Assembly (NCBI GenBank): GCA_029891385.1
Contig: CM057231.1
Coordinates: 63,037,103-63,101,102, forward strand
Length of the DNA stretch: 64,000 nt
Direction: 5' to 3'
DNA from: Erythroxylum novogranatense
Taxonomy: Eukaryota; Streptophyta; Magnoliopsida; Malpighiales; Erythroxylaceae
Shown piece by piece: positions 1-10,321 of the stretch. Under the pieces are notes generated by a model. The model was not told the DNA's origin. It was given only the letters and a program-made list of their open reading frames with translations, and did no database searches. Numbering within the stretch: position 1 is the stretch's first letter; every line of letters begins with the position of its first letter. A program made the translations under genes and the position numbers.

Positions 1-470
1 AACTTCCCTTTATTCACATCGGTGTCCACAACATGTACCAAGAAGGCTTCACACCCTTCCCTCATCATCCTGTCAGCTAACAAAGCTGAAATAATTCTTG
101 GTGATGATGTTCTCCTGTCTCCTATGAAAATCACCTTCTCACCTATGCCAAGATCAAACTCTACCTCTTTGAGGCTACAGTCTAACTTTGTATGATATTT
201 CTCCATAGTTTCCATCCTGAGTATAACATCCAGCCCCTTTAAGTCTAGAGGTAGTAAATCCACTACTAGTCTAGCACCATCAATAAGGAGCTCACAATCT
301 CTATATACTTGACTGATTATCACATTCCTCCCTAGAGGAGTACTAACAATTAAGGGACTATCCAATAGCGCCAAATTCACACCATGTAATGTCATGCTTG
401 CAGAAACAAAAGAATGCATGCAACCATAATTAATCAATAAATACACTTTTGAATTAAGAAACTGAGTTAT
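1..470 (-). pseudogene. Ty3/gypsy protease region, element G, degenerate
   Basis: Read on the minus strand, this matches the protease and protease-RT linker of gypsy element B (27311-27638 and 41105-41300) block by block. Shared blocks include the reverse of the VVDLLPLDL-like and GCEAFL-like segments. An aspartic protease of this type cuts the Gag-Pol polyprotein inside the virus-like particle. The active-site motif, LIDSGSTHSF in B, reads LINYGCMHSF here (about 408-436), so the catalytic Asp is replaced by Asn. The sequence runs off the left edge, so RT and integrase would lie outside the window. Assignment to the Tekay-like group rests only on similarity to B. Confidence 0.75.
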
Positions 471-1660
471 TCACGTGAAAACTTCAGGTACAGCTACAGC
501 TTCCTCCCTGGTCATAGCAAATACCCTTGTTTTTGCCTGACTCCTTAGCCTTCTTGGAGGAATATCCTTCCTTACTGCTCCAAAACTGCCCACCTCAGTG
601 ATTGGCCTGGTTCCCACTATTTCAGCTCTCCTTGGGGCTTGCAACTGTGACCACTTTTGCCTTGGCAACTAGGGATAGTCCCTAATCATATGTCCCTTCT
701 TCTCGCATTGCAAACATTCTCTGAGTAACTTGAAACACTCTCCTCTATGAAACTTCCCATAATGCTCACATTGGGGGTTTGTGTACCAGCTTCCCTCCAT
801 CCTTTTATTACTCCCTGTGAGACTTACACTAAACCTGCCTTTGTTTGGTTGCCCTTAGCATGGCCACTACTTCCCACTTCACTCTATGTGTGGAAACTCC
901 TCATACTCCTTTCAGGCAATGGAGCACTCATTCTCTTCTTAGAAGACTATTCCCAGTCCTTTCTCTTCCTACTCACTTCATTTTTTATGCTCTCCAGTTT
1001 TCATCCTAGAGTATAGCATCTACCAATTGCTGATAGTTACAAAAATTGTAGATCAAGACTTTCTCCTTGATCCCTAAATGAAGATGTCCCTTAAACTTAC
1101 GACACTTGTCCTCCTCATTTGCAACAATGTTGGCCGCATATCATAAGAGCTGAGTGAACTTCGGCTTATACTCACTCATACTCATATCCCTCTATGTAAG
1201 ATTCAAAAACTCCCTGACCTTCTCTTGTACATAAACTCTCTAGAGTTACTTCTTCCTGAATACTTCCACATAGTCTCTCTATGGCAATACTGGGGGTATA
1301 ACATGACTGTGGGGTATTGATTCCCACTAATGGAGTGCATCCCCCTATAACAGGCTCACTACATAATCTAACTTCTGCTCATCAAAGCACTTCATCTAAA
1401 GCAAGACTCTCTCCGTCCTCTTTAACCATGTTTTAGCTTCTTCAGGATTGGTAGTCCCATTGAAATCAATAGCCCCATACTTGCAGAGCTTATCATACTG
1501 CCCATTCCTCTCCACTAGAGCTTACACTGGCACTTGTGACCCTTAGCCCATGGCATATGAGAAAGCTTGAGCAAAGGCTTAAAATAATGGTGGATCCAAA
1601 GTGTTTATTTGAGGTATAGGAGGAGGAGGTGGTGGCACATTATACTAAACACTAGGTATT
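471..1660 (-). pseudogene. Ty3/gypsy gag (capsid/nucleocapsid) remnant, element G
   Basis: On the minus strand the region follows gag of element B (26055-27310). A readable stretch at 471-668 matches the Gag-protease linker of B. At about 670-720 a zinc-knuckle remnant survives, with a KKGHM core but a damaged final cysteine. At about 1610-1640 the proline-rich N-terminal segment is recognisable. Stops and small indels break the frame throughout. Gag would package the RNA in cytoplasmic particles. The gene is cut at 1660 by LARD A, so the start codon and 5' LTR of G must lie right of the A/B nest, outside the window. Confidence 0.75.
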
Positions 1661-3247
1661 TGACCACGTGTCATTGTGCTAGTCAAAATAAAATAACTAG
1701 ACTACTACTATAGTAGTGGCGAGTCTAGATCGATCGCACAGAGAGTGTATGCAAAGTTTAAGAAATGAAATTAATCGATGTTTAAACTTAGCGAAGGGTT
1801 TTGGATTTTTAAAGAAGAAAACAAAATAAAACTAAAAAATAAAAACAAATTAAAGAAAACATGCAAAAAATGATAAAAGTGGGAAAATTCGGTAGGGACT
1901 CGGTTCTTTGGTTCAATCTCGACCTATACCTTAATCAAGTATATTTTATTAATTTGTTGTTCTTTAACCTCTCCTAGTAATTATTAATCATGGGTTAAAA
2001 ATTAACTTGAGTTTTTCCTTAGGTTTTGTTTAATCAAGATACGATCGTTAATTAAACCTAACCACCAAACAACCTAGGATACGATCTCTAAATTTAATTA
2101 GGCAGTAGCATTATGAATTAGGAAAACCGATTAATCAAGGCAACAACCATATACGATGCGTCATTTAACCTAGCTCATGTTATCCCTAATGATTACGAAT
2201 CATTAGTCGCTACACATGAATTTCAACACAACAATTACGGATTATATCAAAATTCTAGCAATAGGTTTGAAATTAATGATTCAATGAATGCATTAAAATC
2301 ATCAATTCACAATACCCAATGGATTCATACACAAATAATCGAACAATTACGAAAATCTGATTATCCATACACAAAACCCAATTTAATTAAAATAGAATAA
2401 CACAATCAATTCCTAATGAGAGAAAGAAACAATAAAATAAAAAATTACTTAACCTGGATTGTCGATGTCGATGTCACCTCTGAACTGGTGTCGGGATGCC
2501 TAGCCCTTCATAGGTATATTACGAAAAATTTCTTCAGCCCTTATTCTAAACCCTAGCTAGAAATCTCTTTGTTTTTGCCTCTTGCGTAGCCTAATTTTTT
2601 TATTGTTCATCGATTTGACAAATAAACCTTGAGGTTTATTGTCCACCCCACTGTGCACGCATTCCTCCCTGTTGCCTGCGCCCTACTCCCCAGCTTCTCC
2701 AGCTGTAAGCCAAGCCAGCTCTAAAGCCTTTAGCGCCTCCACCTGTTCCTGCTCTCTACCGCAGCCTCTGCATTGCGTTATTTCTTCACACCCACCTTGT
2801 CCTTGTAGCTGTGATTAGACAAATAAACTTGTCATTCCTTACAACCTTCTACACCCTCGTTCCTCTGCACTGTGTTTAATGCAGCTGTCTGCATTAAGCA
2901 CAAACGCTGAATGCGTTTCATGCAGGATGCATGCGTGAAGCGCAGTCGTTCCTGCTCATGCTAGACTGTCGTTTATTTTGGATTTTTTTTTTTTTTTTAT
3001 CTGCTTGTATTTTTTTCTTTTTCTTTCATTTTTCATCTATTAATTTTCTTTGTCCACTCCATGAAGACAAACGAGTATTGATCTTCAGAAAATGTCCCAA
3101 ATGGGGTGCTTTCGACTCACTTTAATTTCTTTGCTTCCTAATTGTACCTAAAATCATATATAAATTAAAGTGAGTATTTTAAACATTTTTGTGTCAATAA
3201 TTGCTAAGTATAAATGATTAAATATATCAACAATTAAACACATATCA
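1661..3247 (-). repeat. 3' LTR of LARD A (1587 bp)
   Basis: The + strand starts TGACCACG and ends CATATCA, giving TG...CA termini. The first ~450 bp repeat at 5919-6371, and the next stretch (from about 2112) repeats at 23603-23660. The LTR includes a T-rich run near 2983-3025. A GC-richer stretch at about 2640-2960 contains repeated GCATGCGT/AATGCGTTT-like short inverted motifs. No coding sequence is supported; short ORFs here are chance. Confidence 0.85.
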
Positions 3248-3265
3248 ATTTCCCCCACATTTAGC
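3248..3265 (-). other. Polypurine tract of LARD A
   Basis: Immediately inside the LTR, the minus strand reads GCTAAATGTGGGGGAAAT. This purine-rich run with five G next to the LTR start is the usual primer for plus-strand DNA synthesis. The same GTGGGGGAA core precedes the LTRs of array E. Confidence 0.75.
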
Positions 3266-4600
3266 TTTTGTCTGTCCTTAGGCAAAACATCCAAATTAAG
3301 CTCAAAGACCCCAAACATTTACTCAATTTTTATATTTTTCCAAAACTGTATAATCACAAACAAAGATGAGTGACTTTCAAAAATCACAGCAAGAAGTCAA
3401 CATTCTAAGCTTTTACTCATGATCAATCAATATTCATCATCTTCAAAAATTGAGCAATCTAATGATAAACTCGAAAAATGTGTTTAATTAAAATATATCA
3501 ATGGATACACTCAACACCATTCATGATCATGACAATCCACAACTTTGCATATCATTTCATTTCTCCACCACTAATGTCCACATGCAAAATCATGAATCAA
3601 AGGACTTTTCAAGGTTATAATGTGGGCAAGGTTCAGGTGAGATATAATTGGGTCAAGTAACATGAAAATCATCAAAGCTGGTGAAACAAAAGTAACACTC
3701 AATCAAAAGCTGGGTACCGTCAGTTATGAAGAATGTAACATTTATATTTCACAACCCCATTCAGCTCTCACACACAAACCACATGAAACACATACCAATC
3801 CAAAGGAATCACTCATACTATTTACGCCAATGAAATTACAAGAGTGAACCTTCCAAGCTAACCTCTACCTCATATTCAACATACTAAAATAACACATTCA
3901 TTACAACTCTAGGAAGATGCATAAATCAAAAACAACTTTCCAATACATATGCATTCTTCCTTGATACATTTATTTAAACAATTTTTTCATTCTTTTTTGC
4001 TTCTTCATTTTTTTTTGCTTTTCTTTTCTTTTTTTCATTTTCTTTTCTTTTCCTTTATTTTTCTTTATTTTTTCCTTTTTTTCTTTTCCTTGTAAAAATT
4101 GAAATAAATTACATCAACATGGGAATTTCAATGATAAGACATAAAGTAACATCCCAAGATTATAACTAACTCTCACATATATACACCCCCACACTTAGAA
4201 TTTTGTATATCCACAAACTCAACAATCACAAATGTTCCACTAGCTTTATGACTTGGGTAGGAAATTTGGTTAAGTTTAAAAGCATAAAATGTGGTTTATA
4301 CAAAAAGAAAGGCTAAAGCTCAAAGGGGTGTATCAAGGGAAAAATCATGTCAATAGGATAGGTTATTTGGCCAATGTAGTTTATGAAATACAAAGAATGC
4401 CTAATCATATCCATATTAATGCATGTGATAAAAATGTCGTCTCGAATAGAAAATCAATGCAAAATCAAGATGTACATGTCATGACGGTCACACATTATCA
4501 AAAAGAAATGAGACTGATATAGATGTGTCAGTCAAATAAGGCTTAAAATCTCACCAGTTTTGTCTACCATTAGTCACTACTCTTCTAAAGATAATGCATA
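3266..4600. other. LARD A interior, non-coding part
   Basis: This is AT-rich sequence with no recognisable protein. A T/C-rich low-complexity block lies at about 3960-4095 (runs of TTTTC), the minus-strand counterpart of the A-rich tract in the interiors of array E. Short plus-strand ORFs at 3478-3847 and 4289-4522 have no family resemblance and I treat them as chance. Confidence 0.6.
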
Positions 4601-4666
4601 TCGACCAATCATAAGAGCAAAAGTATATGTTAAAGTTTCTATGAAATTTTCTAGTCAATTCACACT

Positions 4667-5400
4667 CTAATCATGATTATATAATCCAAGAAGCAATAGA
4701 AAACAAGAAAATGTTTGTTTCATTTGTTTTATTATGTCTCTCATTTTGATTGAAAACTTAAAAACAAGTAAAACAACCAATTCAAAAACACACATGCATA
4801 TAAAAAGATTGTGGAAATGTAAAGGAAAAAAAATTACTTCCCTTGGGTTGCCTCCCAAAAAGCGTCTTTGTTTAGGGTCGCTGGCTCGACTCCTTCTTCT
4901 CCTCATGTGATAAAATTGTGATCTTCTGGAATTATAGTTAGCGTCACTTCCATGCGAGGTAGTTCTGAATAGGGCCTTAGTTGATCATCATCTTTCTTCA
5001 ACGTCTTCCCTATCCTTAGATGCTCAATCCTGACTGAGTCCATATACTCTGGAAATATTTTGAACATCTCTTCACCTTTTTCTTCATCATTCAATTCCTC
5101 CGATCTGTTATGTAAAGGTAAAGAGTTAGTCTTAAAAATAATTACGGACTCAGTACTTACCTCCTAGCTAAAAGATGTGTCCTTTTCAGCTTTGAGCTCC
5201 TCCACTTCTTCGAAACAAACAATTCGTTGAGGGTCGACCTCAAAATTCTCAAGCTCCTCGTCACTTTGTAATGTTTCTATACAAACTTCAATTGGGTACA
5301 CCTCGGGTTGATACGGTTGCTCATCTTCACTTTGCGACTCTAAGCGATCGAGAATCATTGCCATCTAACCCATTAGGTGTTCCATCCTCTGTTGCTTTGG
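4667..5400 (-). pseudogene. Remnant of a gypsy polyprotein in LARD A
   Basis: Three short minus-strand open stretches (5164-5364, 4903-5094, 4667-4906) follow one another in the direction of the element. The first two are acidic, rich in Glu and Asp. The last begins with an Arg-rich segment followed by DPKQRRFLGGNPRE, which resembles the '(L)LGRQP/LGGNP' tail that closes Athila/Tat-type polyproteins. I infer this is what is left of an ancestral gag-pol after large internal deletion. No catalytic motif is visible, so a function cannot be claimed. Confidence 0.4.
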
Positions 5401-5895
5401 TTTTGTATCCTGTTGAAATTGCAAATTGTTATCAACAAGTTTGTTAACAATTTTTTCTAAAGATGCACCTGAACCATGTTGGCTCTCTGAATCTTAGGCA
5501 TTAGACCATGTGCTTTTTGGAAATTGCCCTCCATCCTTCTGGAATTGTAAAGTATTGTCTTGCAATTGCAACATCAACTCTTCTAGAGATAGACCAGAGT
5601 TGTGATAGGAAGCTTATGGTCTGTACGAGAATTGTTGTGCGTCCTGCAGACTATCATGGAAGTAATTATGATGATTATCCCATCCATAACAAAAGTTAGG
5701 TTGATCAGTCCAAACATTATTAAAGGAATGAGAATATGAGCAATAAAAGAAATTACTTCTGCCTATAAATTTTTTTAAAAACACGAAACAAAAAATGAAC
5801 AGATCACAAAATAATAGGAAAGAAATCAATTACGAACAAATATATACAAAACACCAATTAACTCACAAACAAAAACTAAAACTAAAACACCGCAC
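5400..5895. other. LARD A leader region
   Basis: This lies between the PBS and the remnant coding stretch, on the 5' side of the minus-strand element. It is A-rich near 5790-5890 and has no ORF worth naming. Confidence 0.45.
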
Positions 5896-5913
5896 TCCCC
5901 GACAACGACACCA
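5896..5913 (-). other. Primer-binding site of LARD A (tRNA-Asp type, degenerate)
   Basis: The minus strand reads TGGTGTCGTTGTCGGGGA, beginning five bases inside the right LTR. The intact form seen in array E is TGGCGCCGTTGCCGGGGA, complementary to the 3' end of plant tRNA-Asp. The three differences are all C to T on the minus strand, as expected from cytosine deamination. Confidence 0.8.
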
Positions 5914-5918
5914 AAATT

Positions 5919-6371
5919 TGACCACGCAACGTTACGTTAGTCAAAATAAAATAACTAGACTACTACTATAGTAGTGGCGAGTCTAGGTCGATCCCACAGA
6001 GAGTGTCTGTAAAGTTTAAGAAATGAAATTAACCGTTGTTTAAACTTAACGAGGGGTTTTGGATTTTTTAAGAAGAAAACAAAATAAAACTATATAATAA
6101 AAACAAATTAAAAAAACATGCAAAATATGATAAAAGTGGGAAAATTCAGTAGGGACTTGGTTCTTTGGTTCAATCTCGACCTATACCTTAATCAAGCATA
6201 TTTTATTAATTTGTTGTTCTTTAACCTCTCCTAGTAATTATTAATCATGGGTTAAAAATTAACCTGAGTTTTTCCTTAGATTTTGTTTAATCAAGATACG
6301 GTCGTTAATAAAATTTAACCACCAAACAACCGAGGATACGATCTCTAGATTTAATTAGGCAGTAGCATTAC
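5919..6371 (-). repeat. 5' LTR of LARD A, first fragment
   Basis: This repeats 1661-2111 closely, starting TGACCACG. It stops at 6371, where array E was inserted. The last five bases, ATTAC (6367-6371), are repeated at 23598-23602 as the target-site duplication. Confidence 0.9.
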
Positions 6372-6643
6372 TGATTGAACCCAAGTTTAATATATAAGTG
6401 GCTACACTTTCATGGTTGTTAATGCACTTTTTGACTCTTAATTCATGATTTTTGTGCTTAAATTAGTCTCTTACGGTGAGCTTATGTTTTATGCAATTTG
6501 CTAGTAAAATTGTACAAATTGACATTAATTGCATTATAATTTTTCTAAGAACAATTGATACTGGAAATTTTTATTTTATATTGTACGAGAAAAGGAGTAA
6601 GAAAGGATCAGAAGAGTCAACACGGCATGAAGTCCTTAAGGCA

Positions 6644-6826
6644 CATCGCGGCGTGAACCAATCACCTCGTCGCGGCGAAATGTAATTCACACGTCGCGGC
6701 GCATCAACACAGATCGTACGTCGCGACGTCAACAATTCAACACATCGCGGCGAGAATTAATTCATACGTCGCGGCGAGCAAGCCAGAGCACACGTCGCGA
6801 CGAATTTTTATTTATACGTCGCGACG
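6644..6826. repeat. 24-bp-phased CpG palindrome array, LTR 1 (8 sites)
   Basis: Sites related to CGTCGCGACG start at 6644, 6668, 6692, 6719, 6743, 6767, 6793 and 6817. Spacings are 24, 24, 27, 24, 24, 26 and 24. The 10-mer is a perfect palindrome; variants are CGTCGCGGCG and CATCGCGGCG. The ~14-bp spacers are unrelated to each other, so the palindromes are conserved while the DNA between them is not. The array lies ~70-250 bp upstream of the presumed TATA position. Confidence 0.85.
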
Positions 6827-7593
6827 TGCAGACGGATACCCGGACTCTAAATAGAGATTTCTCTCACTGTACCGACCCGGCCCGTGACCCATCCTTTAAA
6901 TCCTGCCGAATTAGGTTATCATCATCATCATCTGGATCGGCTGGGCAAGTGACACTCGGGGAGATGAGAGGAGACCGACGAGCTAGAAGAGAAGCACCAG
7001 GAGCATTCGCGACACCCACCTTCCCCAGGGTTCCCTTCGGGGTTCCCTGGGGACAACTTCTGCATTAGCTTTCATCTTCTATTTTTACCGTCGCCATCCA
7101 CCGTGGATATCTTGGAGTCATTGCGAGTTGTGAGGCTTCCGGTTGAAATGCGTGGTTAGGCATTTGTTTCTCCCAAGATGCAAATGATGGTGGAGTTCAA
7201 CGAAGGGGAGTAGCTTAATCTGTAGTTTAGCTATGATCTATAAATGCCTAGGTTTAGGGGTTTGTAATTTGTAGTGAAGCTACTTGATTATAGCTAAATG
7301 TTTGACATTTAATGTGTTGTTTGGATTGGTAGTTTACATTGTCACATTTAACTACATTGTTTGGAACAGCCGAGTTGGGGTTTATTGCTGTGTAGTTAGA
7401 TTAGCTTAATTAGAGTTTAATTAAGCGTTGAACAATGTAATGTGTTATGGGTTTGCTTATGTAGAATTTTGTGCTTAAATATATGAAGTCTCATATATGT
7501 CAACTTCTGATCTTGTTGATTCTTTTTTATCTGCCTAGTTGTGTTTGATATTGAGTTGATGCTAGATTTCATTTGGCCTATTGCATTGGCAAA

Positions 7594-8020
7594 TCCACCG
7601 CACACACTAAGATGCTTTTAACAAGGTTTTAAACAATGGAGTTCATTGATTAAAGCCTTGGACTTAAAGAATCCTTTAAGGTTCTGAGGCTCAAGAGCAC
7701 TCAATGGGGTCTTGAGAAATGGAGTCGAGAGTGACAGGAGTCCATCAATTAAGACCCTGGACTTAAAGATAGTTCTTTAAGGTTTACCATTCAAACTTAG
7801 TGATTTCTGATTCCACCGCACACACTAAGATGAGCTTAACGGGATCTTGAGCAATGGAGTTCATTGATCAAGATCCCGGACTTAAAGAATCCTTTAAACG
7901 TTCTAGGGCTCAAGAGCACCTAATGGGGACTTGAGAAATGGAATCGAGAGTGACAGGAGTCCATCAATCAAGACCCTGGACTTAAAGTGAGTTCTTTAAG
8001 GTTTACCATTCACACTTAGT
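7594..8020. repeat. ~219-bp tandem duplication inside the LTR of E
   Basis: CCACCGCACACACTAAGATG starts at 7594 and again at 7813. Both copies continue in parallel through 'GGAGTTCATTGAT', a TCAAGAGCAC segment, a GAGAGTGACAGGAGTCCATC segment and GTTTACCATTCA. LTRs 2 and 3 have the same duplication; LTR 4 keeps only the second copy. Confidence 0.85.
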
Positions 8021-8341
8021 TTTGAACTGTAATAGCCAAAGCTCGTTTTCAAGAGGATTTTATCACTTGTTTTAGTATTTTCCCTTTTCTATTTTCAAAA
8101 ATCCAAAAATACTTTTTACATGCTTTTTAGTGTAGTTAATGTTTCCAAACAAATCCCCCTTTTCCTTACTGTTTTCACTTGCATTTTATGACATATAGGG
8201 TAGCTTAGGTCCATTTCATTAGGTTCCGATTAAGTGAGATGACCTGAGGTTGCATCCTATACTGCAGTCTTGGAATTTATTATTTTTGACCGGTTTTCAA
8301 GGATCGATCGTAAGGTTGAATCGACAGAGCCACGATCAAAA

Positions 8342-8359
8342 TGGCGCCGTTGCCGGGGA
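8342..8359 (+). other. Primer-binding site, unit 1 of E (tRNA-Asp)
   Basis: TGGCGCCGTTGCCGGGGA, three bases after the LTR end, is complementary to the 3' end of plant tRNA-Asp. This is the PBS used by Athila-like gypsy elements. Confidence 0.9.
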
Positions 8360-8950
8360 ACCGCGAATTGATTCTCTAAGTTAGCTTTTGTCATTTTGTT
8401 GCTAAGTGAAATTAGGAATCTTCTCTTTTAGGTTGCATTCTAGATAGTTTAGTTTCATATATATTGATAGTTTTCCTTTGTCTTTGATAGTTAGCATTTC
8501 TGATTACACCTTCGTGAAAGTTCACGAGCCTAACTCTTACTATTTCTGCGACAAACATTTCGGTGAATCGGCTTAGTGGAGGTCGACACGGACATGGAAA
8601 TGGATGAATTTGTTTCACCACAACATGGCCATCTGTCAAGGTTTATCTAAGTATCAAGAACCTCCATAACTCCCAGGTTGTCTCTTTCTTTCACTTGTTT
8701 ACTTACTTAAGCCTCGTGATTACTTGTGATATATGTTGGTGCATTAGTTTGTTAAGTAAGTGTCAGGGAGAAACAACCCTTGTAGGAAAATAGTTTAGCT
8801 TTTAGTTTAGTAAGTAGCCTTTCCATTCAATAATTTCCCCCTTTTGAATTCTATCTCTTGCCCTCCTGTTGCTATGTGGAATTGCCCTTTTTGCTTCCTT
8901 CTCTTATGCTTATCCTTTGCTTGTTCAACATTGAGGACAATGTATTGCTT

Positions 8951-8963
8951 AAGTGTGGGGGAG
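8951..8963 (+). other. Internal polypurine tract, unit 1
   Basis: AAGTGTGGGGGAG matches the terminal tract of units 2 and 3 but lies ~1.36 kb upstream of the LTR. It recurs at 17074-17086 and 21048-21060, each time after GAGGACAATGTATTGCTT. It could be a second plus-strand priming site or the ancestral end of the pol region. Confidence 0.6.
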
Positions 8964-9687
8964 CTGTTTCCCCATCTATCTTTCTTGTTGCATGCCTGTT
9001 TGACATTTTAGTTATGAATGTGTTAGCCAATCTTGCATTCTGTTGGTAAAAACTTGGTAAATTTAAAAATTTGTTGTCATTCTGCTGTTCTTCATCGCGA
9101 CGACAGGTCACACGCCGGGGCGCGGCTCACATTCATCACCATGACGTCAAGGCAGCATGCTACACGTCATGACGCCCACCCTTTTTGCAGAATGAAAATT
9201 TTCTCAATTCAACTTCTCCCGCATGAAACTTTTGTACCTTTTGTGTTTCAAAGACCTTATAAGTTCAAAGTGGTACCTGAGTTTATGAAAATCCCTTCCA
9301 TTCTTTTAATGATAGTTGGTCTTGACTCATTTTACTTTTGATGTTTTCAATTCAAAGTGAATTAAGGTATGCTAACAAAGTAGCACTTTAAGTTTTGAGA
9401 CTTGAGATTGTTCATCGAGATAATACCCTTCTTTGGAAGGATATTTGGGCCTAATTTCTTTTCTTCAATCTTTGTGTGCATCTGCTTATTTCATACTTCT
9501 CTAGAACTTGTTTCAATTCTTACTCGAAGCTTGATGGACTAGATTTTTGTTGATGTGATAGAGGCGTTCCTTCTTCAACCTCTTTTCCCAAACACAGTCC
9601 CTTAAACACTTATCCCTTGCTAGCCCATTGAGCCTTATTATGTATGAGCACTTGCGAACATTTCATATGATGTCATTAGTTTAATTT

Positions 9688-9840
9688 GCATTTTTTTTCC
9701 TAAACAAAAAAAAGAAAAAAATAAAAAGAGCAACAAAAAAAAGTGTGTTCCAAAAAGGAACAGGAAAAAAAAGAAAAACAAAAAAAAACAAAACAAAAAC
9801 AAAACAAAAAAAAGAAAGGAGAAGGAGAAAGAATAATTAA
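9688..9840 (+). repeat. A-rich low-complexity tract, unit 1
   Basis: Runs of A broken by single G or C. The same tract is at 17818-17970 and 21790-21940 with different run lengths. Leu/Phe-rich antisense ORFs over it are artefacts of composition. Confidence 0.85.
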
Positions 9841-10321
9841 ATAAATACATAAAAGAGTCATTATTAGTTCAACTGTTGACATCCATTCATAATTTTAGTG
9901 CATGTGTTCATATCTTTTCTTTCGTTCATTTCATCCATTCATCTAGCCCTTTACACATTACAACCCTGAAAAGCCCTCTTGATCTTCAAATTCATAGTTC
10001 TTGTAGTGGAGAAATAGAGCTGATACAAGCTTATGGTAGAGTATGGATTAAGCAGATTGAGAGTTACAATATCCCTAAACACAAGTGAGGTGAGAGCGAA
10101 CATTTTATCTTGAGTGACATCTCTTTTTTCCAATCTCTTGGATTAAATTCTTTTAGTGGTTGTTTTATTAGCACTCTTTCAATCTGCTTTGATTGAATTC
10201 TGAGAAAGTGTTTTGTGTCAATTTCCTATTATTGTTTTGAGCATGGGTGGATTTTTTTTACACTTGTATCTTTTGACTCTTATAAACTTTGTCCAGAGTA
10301 CAAAGGTTTAAGTGGGGAATT

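Larger units (their letters stand above)
1661..5918 (-). mobile_element. Non-autonomous LARD element A: 3' LTR plus interior
   Basis: This is a minus-strand LTR element without complete coding genes. Its left LTR (1661-3247) and right LTR (5919-6371, then 23598-23660) are direct repeats with TG...CA ends. A primer-binding site abuts the right LTR and a polypurine tract abuts the left one, which fixes the orientation. The PBS type (tRNA-Asp) and a remnant of a pol C-terminus point to a deletion derivative of an Athila/Tat-like gypsy element; that lineage call is inference. The right LTR was later broken by array E and truncated by element B. Confidence 0.8.
6372..8338 (+). repeat. LTR 1 of array E (1967 bp)
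   Basis: TG...CA ends and a PBS four bases downstream define it. In order it holds the palindrome array (6644-6826), a TTTAAAT box near 6894-6900 that aligns with the TATA box of related LTR S3, and a ~219-bp tandem duplication (7594-8020). It also carries a TTTAAG/CTTAAAG-rich segment within each duplicate. Short ORFs in it (6476-6685, 6826-7068) are not conserved in frame between the four LTRs and are rejected as genes. Confidence 0.9.
8360..10321 (+). mobile_element. Interior of unit 1, array E (non-coding)
   Basis: There is no conserved protein. Landmarks are a GAGGACAATGT motif followed by an internal polypurine tract (8951-8963), degenerate copies of the CpG palindrome (about 9095-9165), an A-rich block at 9688-9840, and the terminal polypurine tract (10310-10320). 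The terminal tract reads AAGTGGGGAAT, shorter by a TG and a G than in units 2 and 3. Local substitutions at about 8490-8640 relative to units 2 and 3 look partly like base-calling noise. Confidence 0.85.

Noticed and set aside
747..1016. 89-aa plus-strand ORF with hydrophobic stretch
   Set aside because: It is antisense to the gag remnant of G; a shadow frame.
6644..6826. CRISPR-like layout: short palindromes with dissimilar spacers
   Set aside because: The repeats are only 10 bp and spacers 14 bp, the DNA is plant retrotransposon LTR, and there are no cas genes. The regularity is reported as a finding instead.
8342..8359. tRNA gene fragment
   Set aside because: Only the 18 bases matching the tRNA 3' end are present, right after an LTR; it is a primer-binding site.
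8858..9049. 63-aa ORF repeated in all three E interiors (also 16981-17172, 20955-21146)
   Set aside because: Repetition reflects tandem duplication, not selection. It runs through the internal polypurine tract and has no family resemblance.
9638..9882. Phe/Leu-rich minus-strand ORFs, repeated in units 2 and 3
   Set aside because: Complement of the A-rich tract; the length changes with homopolymer number.
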